From JBOHNM01 sp050730675 (GTDB lineage: Bacteria; Planctomycetota; Phycisphaerae; Phycisphaerales; UBA1924): a DNA stretch of 18,371 bases. Under the pieces are notes generated by a model. That model was not told where the DNA came from. It saw only the letters and a program-made list of their open reading frames with translations, and searched no databases. Each line of letters starts with the position of its first letter. Positions within the stretch are counted from its first letter, which is position 1. Positions 8,880 to 17,700 of the stretch are shown piece after piece. A program made the position numbers and the translations under genes. The DNA lies in NCBI GenBank assembly GCA_050730675.1, contig JBOHNM010000081.1:1-18371 (forward strand). Reading direction: 5' to 3'.

Positions 8880-10121
8880 TCAGGGTTGGGTTGGCGCGGG
8901 CTTGGCCGGATCGGGCTGCGTCGGCAGGTGCCCCTCGGGGGTGAACCAGTCGGTCGGATAGTCCGGCGGCGTGACGCGCTGGAAGATGATGAGCTTGGGG
9001 AGGCCGGGGCGGGAGGTGCTGGCGTCGCCCTTGGGACCGCCGGGACCGCCGAATCCGCCGGGGCCGTTAGGCCCAGCGGGTCCGCCGTCGCCGCGGACCG
9101 ACCCAGGATCGTGGTCTGGACCGCCGGGTCTCCTGGGGCCGCGCGGTCCGCCGGGGCCATTGCGGTCGTCGTGATCGGGAGGCGGGGGCGGTGGTTCATC
9201 AGAGCCGAAGCCGCTCGGCCCACCGGGGCCCCGCCCGCGATCGCCGGGGCCTCGGTCGTCCGGTCCGCGGTCGGAGTTGTCGCGCTGCTCGGAATCCCAA
9301 CGGAACTCGATGCGCTCCAAGGCGCGGGTCTGTGGATCGATGTAGAGATCGATGTGGTGGGGGAGATGGCCGGTGCGGGTGCGGCGGTCGGCGCGGATGA
9401 GCGTAAAGGTGCGCCCGGGGAGGGCATCGCTGGCCGCGTCGAGGGTGCGTGTGAGGTCGTACTGGCGCGGCAGCGATTCGAGCAGGCCGTCGATCGACTC
9501 GTCGAAGAGCGAGGCCCCGTCGACGGTGGCGAAGGGGGGCCAGTATTGGCGAGGGGGGTTGCGGACGATCTTGCCGGCGGGGGAGATGCCCCAGGTGCCG
9601 TTCGCGTCGCGACCGACGGTGACGTAGTCCTTGTATCCCGGCGGGGTGTGGCGAAGCACCATTTTGTCCGGGGCTCGGGTGTCCACGATGGCATTCGGAC
9701 GATCGGGCGGGCTGGCGTCGGCCCAGGAGAGCAGGCGGACTTCGTAGCGGCGGTCGCCGCCGGCCCGCAGGGCCTGGACCGTCTGACGTACCTCGGCGAG
9801 GGCGGCGGATTCGCCCGGAACGCCGAAGAAGACGATCGTGGCGCCGATGGCCAAGACGGCGGCAGCGGCGAGGCCCCAACGCACCAGGCGGCGTGCGGGG
9901 AAGCGATGGATTTGTGTCGGCGCGGGGCGCACGTCGGCGTGCAGCGCCTCCAGCACACGGGCCACGCGCGGGTTGGCGGCTCCAGGGGGACGCAGGTGCA
10001 GGAAGACCAGCAGGCCGTGGATGACCAGTTCGGCGGCTACAGCGCGCGGGGCGCGGCCGGGCTCGGGCTCGATCGGCGTCGGCTCGTCATGCGGCAGCGA
10101 GTTGGTGGGTTCGGTGGTCAC
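8880..10121 (-). CDS. membrane-anchored putative anti-sigma factor, Pro/Gly-rich (copy 2)
   Basis: This 413-residue protein is a paralogue of the one at 1590-2933 with the same order of parts. It has a cytoplasmic N-terminus (1-80), one membrane helix (about 83-100, GLAAAAVLAIGATIVFFG) and an extracytoplasmic domain (about 105-278) that ends IDLYIDPQTRALERIEFRW. A Gly/Pro-rich segment (about 283-374) follows, then the closing motif LPKLIIFQRVTPPDYPTDWF. The start is GTG at 10121, overlapping the sigma stop as GTGA, matching the ATGA overlap of copy 1. The longer open frame upstream is only overlap with the sigma gene. There are no cysteines and no zinc anti-sigma motif. The role as sigma-factor restraint is inferred from context. 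The extracytoplasmic domain could sense an envelope ligand. Confidence 0.75.
   Translation of the reverse strand: MTTEPTNSLPHDEPTPIEPEPGRAPRAVAAELVIHGLLVFLHLRPPGAANPRVARVLEALHADVRPAPTQIHRFPARRLVRWGLAAAAVLAIGATIVFFGVPGESAALAEVRQTVQALRAGGDRRYEVRLLSWADASPPDRPNAIVDTRAPDKMVLRHTPPGYKDYVTVGRDANGTWGISPAGKIVRNPPRQYWPPFATVDGASLFDESIDGLLESLPRQYDLTRTLDAASDALPGRTFTLIRADRRTRTGHLPHHIDLYIDPQTRALERIEFRWDSEQRDNSDRGPDDRGPGDRGRGPGGPSGFGSDEPPPPPPDHDDRNGPGGPRGPRRPGGPDHDPGSVRGDGGPAGPNGPGGFGGPGGPKGDASTSRPGLPKLIIFQRVTPPDYPTDWFTPEGHLPTQPDPAKPAPTQP
9000..9275 (-). repeat. collagen-like Gly/Pro-rich coding repeat (copy 2)
   Basis: This encodes about 92 residues rich in Gly, Pro, Asp and Arg. They include a run of six prolines and a stretch close to Gly-X-Y periodicity (GGPAGPNGPGGFGGPGGP). 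It occupies the same position as the copy 1 segment but differs in length and unit order, so the two have expanded independently. Confidence 0.7.
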
Positions 10122-10654
10122 GCTCGCTCCTCCCCGACACCGAGGCACTCGGCCAGCAGTTGACGTGCCCGCTGCACGCGCTTCATCACGGCGTCCTTGC
10201 TGGCGCCGACGGAACTGGCCGCGGCGGCGAGCGAGAGGTTGCGCGCGTAGACGAGTTCGATCGCCTGGCGCATGGCTTCGGGGAGGCGGGTGATGCACTG
10301 CAGCAGACGGTCGGCGCGGTCGCGGAAGGTGTCGCCGGGGGCGCGGCCGAGGAACTCGAATCGTCGGTCGATCTCGACCAGCACGGCGGGATCGATAGTC
10401 AGGGGGCGTGCGCGGGACTGGCGGCCGTGCTCGAGGACGAGCATCTGGGCGATGCCGCGGAGCCAGGGCGCGAACGGGCGCGAGCGGTCGTAGTCCTTGA
10501 GCCTTCGCCACGCCACGAGCATCGCCTCCTGGAAGATATCGTCCACGCTGGAATCGCGGCCCAGGAGTGTGCGCAGATAAGCCTCGAGCATGTCCGCGTG
10601 TTCACGCACGAGGATCTCGAAGACCATCCGGGCGTCTTGGGGGCCGGAATCCAT
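10118..10654 (-). CDS. ECF RNA polymerase sigma factor (copy 2)
   Basis: This 178-residue ECF sigma factor is a close paralogue of the one at 2930-3469. Region 2 (about 12-74) contains VDDIFQEAMLVAWRRLKDYD and RPFAPWLRGIA. Region 4 (about 120-170) contains LPEAMRQAIELVYARN and DAVMKRVQRARQLL. I chose the ATG at 10654 because it aligns the N-terminus with copy 1, and AAGGA lies just upstream. An in-frame ATG at 10669 and the longer frame from 10723 are alternatives. The longest one would run into the candidate promoter motif. It overlaps the downstream membrane-protein gene by 4 nt and diverges from the intradiol dioxygenase gene. Confidence 0.92.
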   Translation of the reverse strand: MDSGPQDARMVFEILVREHADMLEAYLRTLLGRDSSVDDIFQEAMLVAWRRLKDYDRSRPFAPWLRGIAQMLVLEHGRQSRARPLTIDPAVLVEIDRRFEFLGRAPGDTFRDRADRLLQCITRLPEAMRQAIELVYARNLSLAAAASSVGASKDAVMKRVQRARQLLAECLGVGEERA

Positions 10655-10691
10655 CGCGTCCTTTCCCATGAGTGATTGTCTCTCAAACAGG

Positions 10692-10747
10692 GGCGCGGAC
10701 AGGACTGGAACGGTTTCGTGCAAGTTCAGGTTATTGGTGTCCGCGCC
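10692..10747. promoter_or_regulatory. shared divergent-promoter motif, copy 2 (GGACA-N36-TGTCC)
   Basis: GGCGCGGACA (10692-10701) and TGTCCGCGCC (10738-10747) form a perfect 10-bp inverted repeat with a 36-nt gap, in the divergent space between the sigma gene and the dioxygenase gene. The same GCGCGGACAGGA word stands upstream of the other sigma gene, where the GGACA/TGTCC gap is 18 nt. TGGAACG (10706-10712) inside the gap resembles an ECF -35 element read toward the dioxygenase, though I cannot place a matching -10. Confidence 0.42.
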
Positions 10748-10818
10748 GCCGGGGGAGCGGGCAAAGAGATCTCGGAGCCCGATCGTGGGCGGCCAGGAGC
10801 CCTTCAGGAGGTTTCGGC

Positions 10819-11670
10819 ATGAGCACTCAGGATCAAGGTCGTTCGGGTGGAGGAGCGGAACGGATTGTCCCGGCGATGAACCGGCGCGACGTACTGCGTG
10901 TGGGCAGCGCGGGGGCGCTGGTGCTGGCGGGCCTTGGCGGGGTACGCCGGGCGATGGCCGACACGCCGACGCCCTCGCTGACCGAGGGGCCTTACTGGGT
11001 CGAGGAGATGCTCAACCGCGCCGACGTGCGGAGCGACCCGGCGACGGGCGCTGTGCAACAGGGGTTGCCGCTGCGGCTGATGGTGAGCGTCTCGCGGCTG
11101 GTGCCCAACAACGGCGTGCCGTCGCCAGTAGTGGGAGCGTACGTGGACATCTGGCACTGCAACTCGGCCGGCGCGTACTCGGACGTTGCGGCCAACAGCA
11201 CCTCGGGACAGAAGTGGCTGCGCGGGTACCAGGTGACCGACAGCCACGGCATGGTTCGGTTCCTGACGGTGTACCCCGGGTGGTACCAGGGTCGGGCTGT
11301 TCACATCCATGTGCGTGTGCGACAGTTCACAGGAACGACCGTGACGTTCAACTACACCACGCAGTTCTTCTTCAACGACACGATCAGCAACGCCATCTAC
11401 CACCGCGTCGCGCCGTACACCAGCCGTCCCAACCAGGGAACGCTGAACACCGCCGACGGGATCTTCAACTCGGCCGGCTCGCAGATGATTTTGCGGATGG
11501 CCGACGACGGGAGCCACGCCATCGCGTCGTTCAACATCAAGCTCAATGTTACCGGTGGGCTCGTCCACGGCGTGGGCAAGGGAGGCGCGATCATCCCCAA
11601 CGAGGAAGACCACGCCGACGAGTTCGGCGGTGGGACGCCGCCGCTGAAGCTGCGGATCGCGCAGGCGTGA
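10819..11670 (+). CDS. Tat-exported intradiol ring-cleavage dioxygenase
   Basis: This 283-residue member of the non-heme Fe(III) intradiol dioxygenase family (protocatechuate 3,4- and catechol 1,2-dioxygenase type) would cleave catecholic rings between the two hydroxyls. Family marks are LTEGPYW (54-60), VDIWHCNSAGAYSD (109-122) with a likely iron ligand Tyr120, then YPGWY (152-156) with likely ligand Tyr156, and HIH with His162 and His164. A twin-arginine signal, NRRDVLRVG (21-29) followed by AGALVLAGLGG, indicates folded export, as is common in this branch. The start at 10819 has AGGAGG 7 nt upstream. A shorter start at the Met before NRRD lacks that support. It carries no dockerin tag. Substrate cannot be read from the sequence. 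Divergent placement next to an ECF sigma gene suggests shared control. Confidence 0.9.
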   Translation: MSTQDQGRSGGGAERIVPAMNRRDVLRVGSAGALVLAGLGGVRRAMADTPTPSLTEGPYWVEEMLNRADVRSDPATGAVQQGLPLRLMVSVSRLVPNNGVPSPVVGAYVDIWHCNSAGAYSDVAANSTSGQKWLRGYQVTDSHGMVRFLTVYPGWYQGRAVHIHVRVRQFTGTTVTFNYTTQFFFNDTISNAIYHRVAPYTSRPNQGTLNTADGIFNSAGSQMILRMADDGSHAIASFNIKLNVTGGLVHGVGKGGAIIPNEEDHADEFGGGTPPLKLRIAQA

Positions 11671-11692
11671 CATTGACAGAAGCAAAGTGAGG

Positions 11693-11706
11693 TCCCATTC
11701 GTGGGA
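11693..11706 (+). terminator. weak hairpin with TTCG loop after the dioxygenase
   Basis: TCCCA and TGGGA flank a TTCG tetraloop 22 nt after the dioxygenase stop, with one extra wobble pair. The stem is short and no T run follows, so termination here is only possible. Further on (11753-11777) CCCGGGCGG and CCGCTCCGGG can pair with one bulge ahead of the next gene. Confidence 0.25.
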
Positions 11707-11809
11707 TTGAGCCGGGTCGGTATCAGTGATCGATCTGTTCGCGGCGCGTAGTCCCGGGCGGTGATGGCCGCTCCGGGGCGCCGCTTTTCAAGCTCGAAGG
11801 AGCATCAAG

Positions 11810-12880
11810 ATGCTGTGGAAGACTGGGAATCGGTTCATGGTGATCGGTGGCGCGAGTGCCGCGTTGGTCGGCCTGATGTCAACCTGGGCACTGGCGACGG
11901 ACCTGTCCAACAACCTGTCGGCGACGACGGCGGGCGCTGAAACCGCCGCGGGCACGCGACGTCTCACGGCGAGCTTCGCCACCGACGCCTCGACGCACGT
12001 GCTCAACTCGGTGACGCTGCTGATGGCGAGCGCGGCGGGGGGCACGGCGACGCTGGAGTTGTACACCGGCGTTGGGCTTGAGCCGGCGACGCTGGTGACG
12101 ACGCTGACTTCACCCAGCAGCTACCCCGCGACCGCCGGGCAGGCGATGTTCACGGCCGAGGGTGTCACGCTCGCGGCCAACACGACCTACTGGGTGGTTC
12201 TGCGGGCCACCAGCGGCACGTTCTCGTGGTCGTGGGCCGGATCGAACACCGGCGCCGGAACAGGGTTCCAGCACGTGTGGGGCTTGAGTGAAGATACCGG
12301 CGACTCCTGGTGGACGGGCGATCTCTACCCACTGCAGATGAGTGTGGTCGTCGATTCCTGCGTCTCGCCCTCGATCACGTCCGCGCCCACGGGTGTCACC
12401 GTGCTGACGGGCAACGCCGTGGCGCTCAGCGGAGCGGGGAGCGGTTCGGCGACTCTCGGCTACTCGTGGCTGCACGGCACCACGCTGGTCGTCAACGGCG
12501 CGGGCGGGGCCTCTGCTGGCGGCGGCTCGGTGAGCGGGGCGGGGACGGCCGCGCTTTCGATCGCGGGCGCGCAACCGAGCGACGGCGGTCAATACACGAT
12601 GGTTGTCACCAACTCCTGCGGCAGTGCATCGAGCGACGCCGCCACGGTCGTGGTGGGGGCCCAGTGTGGCCCGGCGGATGTCGCCGCCATCGGCGGATCG
12701 GCGGGGGCCGATTCGCAGTTGACGGTCGATGACCTGGTTTTCTACCTCGCCGCGTTCTTCGACAGCAACGTCGCCATCGCGGACTTGGCATCGCTCGGCG
12801 GCGCGGCGACGCCCGATGGGCAGATCACGGTGGACGACCTCGTCGCCTACCTCGCGGCGTTCTTTGCCGGGTGCCCGTAG
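11810..12880 (+). CDS. secreted Ig-like protein with dockerin pair
   Basis: This 356-residue exported protein of unknown function has a signal peptide (1-29, cleavage likely at ALA/TD). A beta-rich domain (about 31-180) follows, with the pattern LNSVTLLMAS...ATLELYTG...GVTLAANTTYWVVL. This resembles the 'choice-of-anchor R' type found in secreted proteins with varied C-terminal anchors. An Ig-like domain follows (about 184-282), with Cys184 and Cys270 and the motif AGAQPSDGGQYTMVVTNSCG. The last 70 residues (286-355) are a GC-type dockerin pair bracketed by Cys286 and Cys355 and ending FFAGCP. AAGGAG lies 7 nt before the start. A short GC hairpin with a TTT tail (12873-12891) spans the stop codon and may terminate transcription. 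It probably serves in surface binding or adhesion. Confidence 0.87.
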   Translation: MLWKTGNRFMVIGGASAALVGLMSTWALATDLSNNLSATTAGAETAAGTRRLTASFATDASTHVLNSVTLLMASAAGGTATLELYTGVGLEPATLVTTLTSPSSYPATAGQAMFTAEGVTLAANTTYWVVLRATSGTFSWSWAGSNTGAGTGFQHVWGLSEDTGDSWWTGDLYPLQMSVVVDSCVSPSITSAPTGVTVLTGNAVALSGAGSGSATLGYSWLHGTTLVVNGAGGASAGGGSVSGAGTAALSIAGAQPSDGGQYTMVVTNSCGSASSDAATVVVGAQCGPADVAAIGGSAGADSQLTVDDLVFYLAAFFDSNVAIADLASLGGAATPDGQITVDDLVAYLAAFFAGCP

Positions 12881-12952
12881 GCGCGGGCTTTCCCAGCTTC
12901 GCGCGGCGGTTTGGATAACCAGCTATTGACATTTCGGCCCGCGAGGTGGGCG

Positions 12953-13013
12953 GGCGGAATCTCCCTATTCCGCCGGCGCGGCGCCCGGTTCAGCAACCAG
13001 TCCGCGCCGGCGG
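12953..13013 (+). promoter_or_regulatory. two overlapping, mutually exclusive hairpins in a leader
   Basis: Hairpin A pairs GGCGGAAT (12953-12960) with ATTCCGCC (12967-12974) around a 6-nt loop. Hairpin B pairs CCGCCGGCGCGG (12970-12981) with CCGCGCCGGCGG (13002-13013), a perfect 12-bp stem whose 20-nt loop holds a further GGTT/AACC stem. A and B share 12970-12974, so only one can form completely. They lie 70-130 nt before the next start codon. A perfect TTGACA stands at 12926-12931, but no matching -10 is seen. The pairs could be an attenuator or simply consequences of high GC. Confidence 0.35.
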
Positions 13014-13084
13014 CGTATCAGCGCCGATGCCGAGGCGGGCCACCGGGGGAGGTGCGCGCCGGCCGCGGCAACGGGAGGTGACCT

Positions 13085-14629
13085 GTGAAGATGGGTACTG
13101 CGATCGTTCTGGCGTGCGCGGGTCTGGCGTTCTCGGCTTCAACGGCGATGGCGCAGCGTGCGGAGGTGGTGCTGGCGATCACGGCCCACGCGGGAACGAC
13201 CAATCGCGCGGCGGTTCCAGGACGGCCGGACCTGACCTTCACCAATTTTTCCAACATGTACCGCTCGGCGGGCAACCGCTGGATCACGGTCGCGACGGTC
13301 TCCGGAAGCACCGGCGGCGGCGCGACCGACCAGGTCGTGGTGCTGGGTACGGGAATGGCGGCGGCCGTCGGCGCTCAGGAGGGTGCGACAATCGTCGGGG
13401 ACGCGGGTGAACTGCTCAATCTTTCGGGGCTGGCCAACCCGCAGATCAACGACGCGGGCAAGTGGGCGATCGCCTTCACGCCAGGGGGAACGACGACGGG
13501 GATGGTCGTGTGGTGGAATGGCTCATCGTTCCACACGATCGCGCGCGCCGGCGAGCCGGCCAACACGATCGAAGCGGGCGTGGTGTACGGCAACGCGTTC
13601 TCGTCGGCGGGGATCACTACCGGTGACTCCGTCTCGTTCATCAACAATGGGGTGAGTGGTTCCTCCGCGGGAACCACAACCGCGGCGCTCAGGGCGAACG
13701 GGACAGTGCTGGCGGCAGCGAACTTTGTCACGGTGCCGACCAATCAGCTTGATGCCGGCACGGCGGTGCTGCAGGCGATCGACACGGCGGCCAGCGCGGT
13801 GTCGATGCAGGTCAGCGGGGACGGTGCGACGTCCATGCTGCTGGGAACGCTGGCGGGGACCACCAACACCCGCGTCGTCCTGGTGAACAACGCGGTGGTC
13901 CTGCAAGCGGGGGCCACGCTCGCGGGCACATCCGAGGTGGTGGCGACGATCACGGCGTCGTGGCTCGAGAGCGACGGCACGTGGTTCGCGCGAGGCACGT
14001 CGGCTTCGCCCGGCGGTGCGACCACGGCGTTCATCGTGCGAAACGGGGCGGTCATCGCCCGGATCGGTCAGCCGGTCGTTCCTGCATCCACGGAAACATG
14101 GACTGGGTTCACCGATTTCAAGGGCAATAGCCGGGGGCAGTACGTGGTCACCGGCACGACCAGCGAGGTCAACACGAGCAACAACGTGCTGGTGCTCAAC
14201 GGCCAGCTGGTGATCTCCCGCGCGGGCGACCCGGTGGACCTCGACAATAACGGACAATTCGACGACGTGCTGTACATCCACAGCTTTCGCGACCGGTGCT
14301 TCCTCGGCAACGACGGGTACTTCTACGTCGGTGCGCGACTCAAGAGCGCGCCGGATACCACAACGGGCCTCGGCGCCAACGTCTCGTTGATCCGCGTCGC
14401 GGTTCCCGGCGGGTGCAACGATGCCGACGTGGCGGGGCTCGGGGGATCGACCACGCCCGACGGCCAACTCACGGTGGACGACGTGATCGTCTTCCTGGAC
14501 GCGTTCTTTGTCGGCAACCTGGGCGTGGCGGACATCGCCTCGCTCGGCGGCGGGGACAGCCCGGACGGTCAACTCACGGCGGATGATGTGATCGGGTTTC
14601 TGGGGGCGTTCTTCGCCGGTTGCCCGTAA
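13085..14629 (+). CDS. secreted repeat protein, putative propeller, with dockerin pair
   Basis: I do not recognise a named family for the body of this 514-residue exported protein. The signal peptide is residues 1-23 (cleavage TAMA/QR). Residues about 27-435 are beta-rich, with recurrent strand pairs of the type NGAVIARIGQPV, NNAVVLQAGATL, WNGSSFHTIARAGEP and LNGQLVISRAGDPV. They are spaced as in a propeller of secreted planctomycete proteins. PVDLDNNGQFDDVLY resembles a calcium-binding DxDxxGxxDD loop. The dockerin pair spans Cys444-Cys513 and the protein ends FFAGCP. The start is GTG at 13085 with GGGAGG 6 nt upstream. An ATG two codons later is too far from it. A bulged hairpin at the stop codon (14629-14650) with a TTTT loop is a weak terminator candidate. 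Confidence 0.82.
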   Translation: MKMGTAIVLACAGLAFSASTAMAQRAEVVLAITAHAGTTNRAAVPGRPDLTFTNFSNMYRSAGNRWITVATVSGSTGGGATDQVVVLGTGMAAAVGAQEGATIVGDAGELLNLSGLANPQINDAGKWAIAFTPGGTTTGMVVWWNGSSFHTIARAGEPANTIEAGVVYGNAFSSAGITTGDSVSFINNGVSGSSAGTTTAALRANGTVLAAANFVTVPTNQLDAGTAVLQAIDTAASAVSMQVSGDGATSMLLGTLAGTTNTRVVLVNNAVVLQAGATLAGTSEVVATITASWLESDGTWFARGTSASPGGATTAFIVRNGAVIARIGQPVVPASTETWTGFTDFKGNSRGQYVVTGTTSEVNTSNNVLVLNGQLVISRAGDPVDLDNNGQFDDVLYIHSFRDRCFLGNDGYFYVGARLKSAPDTTTGLGANVSLIRVAVPGGCNDADVAGLGGSTTPDGQLTVDDVIVFLDAFFVGNLGVADIASLGGGDSPDGQLTADDVIGFLGAFFAGCP

Positions 14630-14785
14630 GTGGGGGTTTTCCCTGCCACTGGGCTGAAATTCGGGGCGTCGGTTCACTGGTGCATCCGTGAGCGGTCGAT
14701 TAGACTCAGGTGGCGGCGTGCTCCGACGCGATGGTCTTTGCGCGGGCATGTTGCCGGCCCCCTTGCGGGCACGAGGAGGCCTCGG

Positions 14786-17700
14786 ATGCAGAGCGTGTTT
14801 GTCCTGGCGTTGGCGACGAGCTGTTCGATGGTCGTCGCGCAGGTGAATGTGCAGCCGGCCACGCCGGTGGTGACCGAGCCGGTGGTGGGACGGATCGTCA
14901 ATCCGGCCGACCTGCACATGGAGTGCGAGCCGTTCAGCGACCCGAACCCGGGGGATACGCACATCTGTTCAGACTGGGAGGTCTGGACGGTTGCGCCGCC
15001 AGAGCGCGTGTGGGTCACCTCGTGCATCGGCGGCGTCGAGCGAGTCCACACACACCTGGGTGACGGAACATTTGTCGGGTCGTACGCGGGGCGGCACGAA
15101 CTGGTGAGCAACACGCAGTACACCATGCGCGTGCGGCACAAGGATTCGAGCAACGACCCGACCAGCCAGTGGAGCAACTGGGGCGAGCGAGCGTTTGTGA
15201 CGGGTGCCGCCAGCCAGGTGTTTGCGCTGGAGACCGACGATCTGGCCGACCTCCCGGCCCCGACGTGGGTGAATGGTGCGGGGCTGAGCGTCGTGCTTCC
15301 GGTCGCGGTGACGCCTCCGAGCGTGAGGCTGGAGCAGGCTGACGGGGGCTCGCTCCTGGAATTCAAGGGGCTCAACGGCTCGGCAAACCAGGTGATCAAC
15401 TCCGCGATGCTGGCCGAGCACGGGGCGGTTCGCGTGCGGGTGTCCGCCGGTTCGCTTGCGGCAGCGCTGGTGCTGCCGGAAACGGATTTGACGGTCACGA
15501 CACATGATGGGCTCACGCAAACCATCTACTTGCCGGCGCTCAGCGTCGCGCCGGGCGCGGTCAATGACCTGTACTTCTGGGTCGCCGCCAACGGCTCGAC
15601 GTTTGTCGCGACGGCGGCCCAGTCAACGCCGAACTTCACGTCGCTGGCCCGGGGCATCCCTGTGCCTTGGGCTGCGCGCCAGCCAGGGTACAAGATCGAA
15701 CGCGTGGCGGCGGGCTTCCAGCTCCCAGTCAACATCGCGTTTGTTCCGAATGCTGGGCCGAATGCCAATTCACCGCTGTACTACGTGACGGAGCTGTATG
15801 GCGCGATCAAGGTGGTGACACGCGACGGCACCGTGCGCGACTACGCGAGCAACCTGCTGAACTTCAATCCGACGGGGAACTTCCCCGGCTCGGGCGAGCA
15901 GGGTGTCACGGGCGTCGTGGTCGAGCCGGTGACGGGCGATGTGTACGCCTGCATGCTCTACAGCAGCCAGAACGGCGTTGAGGCCGCACCGCACTACCCC
16001 AAGGTCGTCCGGTTCACCAGCACCGATGGCGGCCTGACGGCAGCCACGCAAACCACGATCCTGAGCATGGCGGGCGAGACGCAGGGGCAGTCGCACCAGA
16101 TCTCGAACATCACCTTCGGGCCCGATGACAAGCTGTACGTCCACATGGGCGACGGCTTCGACGCCAACACGGGGCAGAACCTCGCGTCGTACCGCGGCAA
16201 GATCCTCCGCATGGGCAAGGACGGCTCGGCGCCGAGCGACAACCCGTTCTTCAACGCCGCCGACGGCATCACTTCACGCGACTTTGTCTATTGCTACGGC
16301 CTGCGCAATCCCTTCGGCGGTGCATGGCGGCAGGCCGACGGCGCCCATTATCAGGTCGAGAACGGCCCGTCGGTGGACCGGTTCGTCAAGGTCGTGGCCG
16401 CGCGCAACTACCTCTACAACGGCTCGGACGCGAGCATGACCAACTTTGCGATCTACAACTGGAATCCCGCGTCGGGCCCGGTAAACATGGCGTTTGTGCA
16501 GCCTGGGACGCAGGGCGGCAGCGGCTTCCCCGCCGACAAGCAGGGCCACATGTTCATCTCCGAGTCGGGCGCGACGTGGGGCACCGGCCAGCAGACCATC
16601 GGCAAAAAGATCACCGAGTTTGTGCTTGACGCGGCGGGCAACCGTCTGAGCGGCCCGACGCCGCTGATTGAGTACATCGGCACCGGCAAGGCGTCGGTGG
16701 TCGGCCTGGCGGCGGGTCCGGATGGACTGTACTTCAGTGATCTCTACAAAGACCTGGACTACACCTCGCCGGTCGATCGCGGGGCCAACATCCTGCGTGT
16801 GCGATTCATTGGGTACGCCGATTTCAGCGCGAGCGTGGTTTCGGGTGTAGCACCGCTGTCGGTGCAGTTCACCGACGCGTCATCGGTCCCGGGCACGGCG
16901 GCGTATCTCTGGGAATTCGGCGACGGGACGACCAGCACGCAGCAGAGTCCTTCGCACACGTACGCCGAGGACGGTGCATACACGGTGCGTCTCACTGTGA
17001 CCGGCAGCGCCGGTCCGGTGATGAAGGAGCGAGCGGCATTCGTGCGCGTCGGCCAGAGTTCGCGGATCGCGCTCATCGGCGTCGGCATGCCGCCCACGGC
17101 CGCAGACGCGGCGGTGGGAGACCACCTGCGGGCGCTCGGGTATGACGTGACGGCGATGGACGATGAAGCGGCCAACCGACCGACCCCCGCGCAGATCGCT
17201 GCGAACTACAACCTGGTTGTGGTCTCTTCCACCATCGCCTCGGCCAGCGTCGCCGGGACATTCCGGACCGTGAATATTCCCATGGTCTTCTGGGAGAACG
17301 CGCTCTTGCGCTCCGCCCGGGAGTCCCTCACCGACAACGGCGCCACGGCATCGGCGACTTCGATCGATATCACGAACAACACGCATTTCATCACTCAGGA
17401 CTTGGCGGTCGGTGCTCTGCCCGTGTTTGAAAACACCGCGAACATGAGTCTGGCGACTGGGACTATCGGCGCGGGCGCGCAGGTGCTGGCCCGCCGCACG
17501 GGTTCGACCGATGGTGCGATCGTGGTGGCGAACGCGGGTGCGACAGTGACGGGCGGCTATGTGACACCCGCGCGCCGCGCATTCCTGTTCTTCGAGGACA
17601 CAAGTTTCGCTTCGGCGACGCCCGCGGCCGAGACCATCCTCAATCGCTCGGTGTGCTGGGCAATGAACCTTGCTCCGCCCGCGATTTCCACGCCGCCGCA

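Noticed and set aside
8799..10163. 454-codon plus-strand frame opposite the second membrane regulator and sigma gene
   Set aside because: The minus-strand genes have paralogues with matching motifs, while the plus-strand translation is a Gly/Ala/Arg-rich shadow without domains.
11673..11678. Perfect TTGACA after the dioxygenase gene (and again at 12926-12931) as a -35 element
   Set aside because: No acceptable -10 hexamer is found 16-18 bp downstream in either place.
13523..14962. 479-codon minus-strand frame spanning two secreted-protein genes
   Set aside because: It crosses gene boundaries antisense to well-supported signal-peptide proteins and has Arg-rich, motif-free composition. The similar frame at 16880-18232 is rejected for the same reason.
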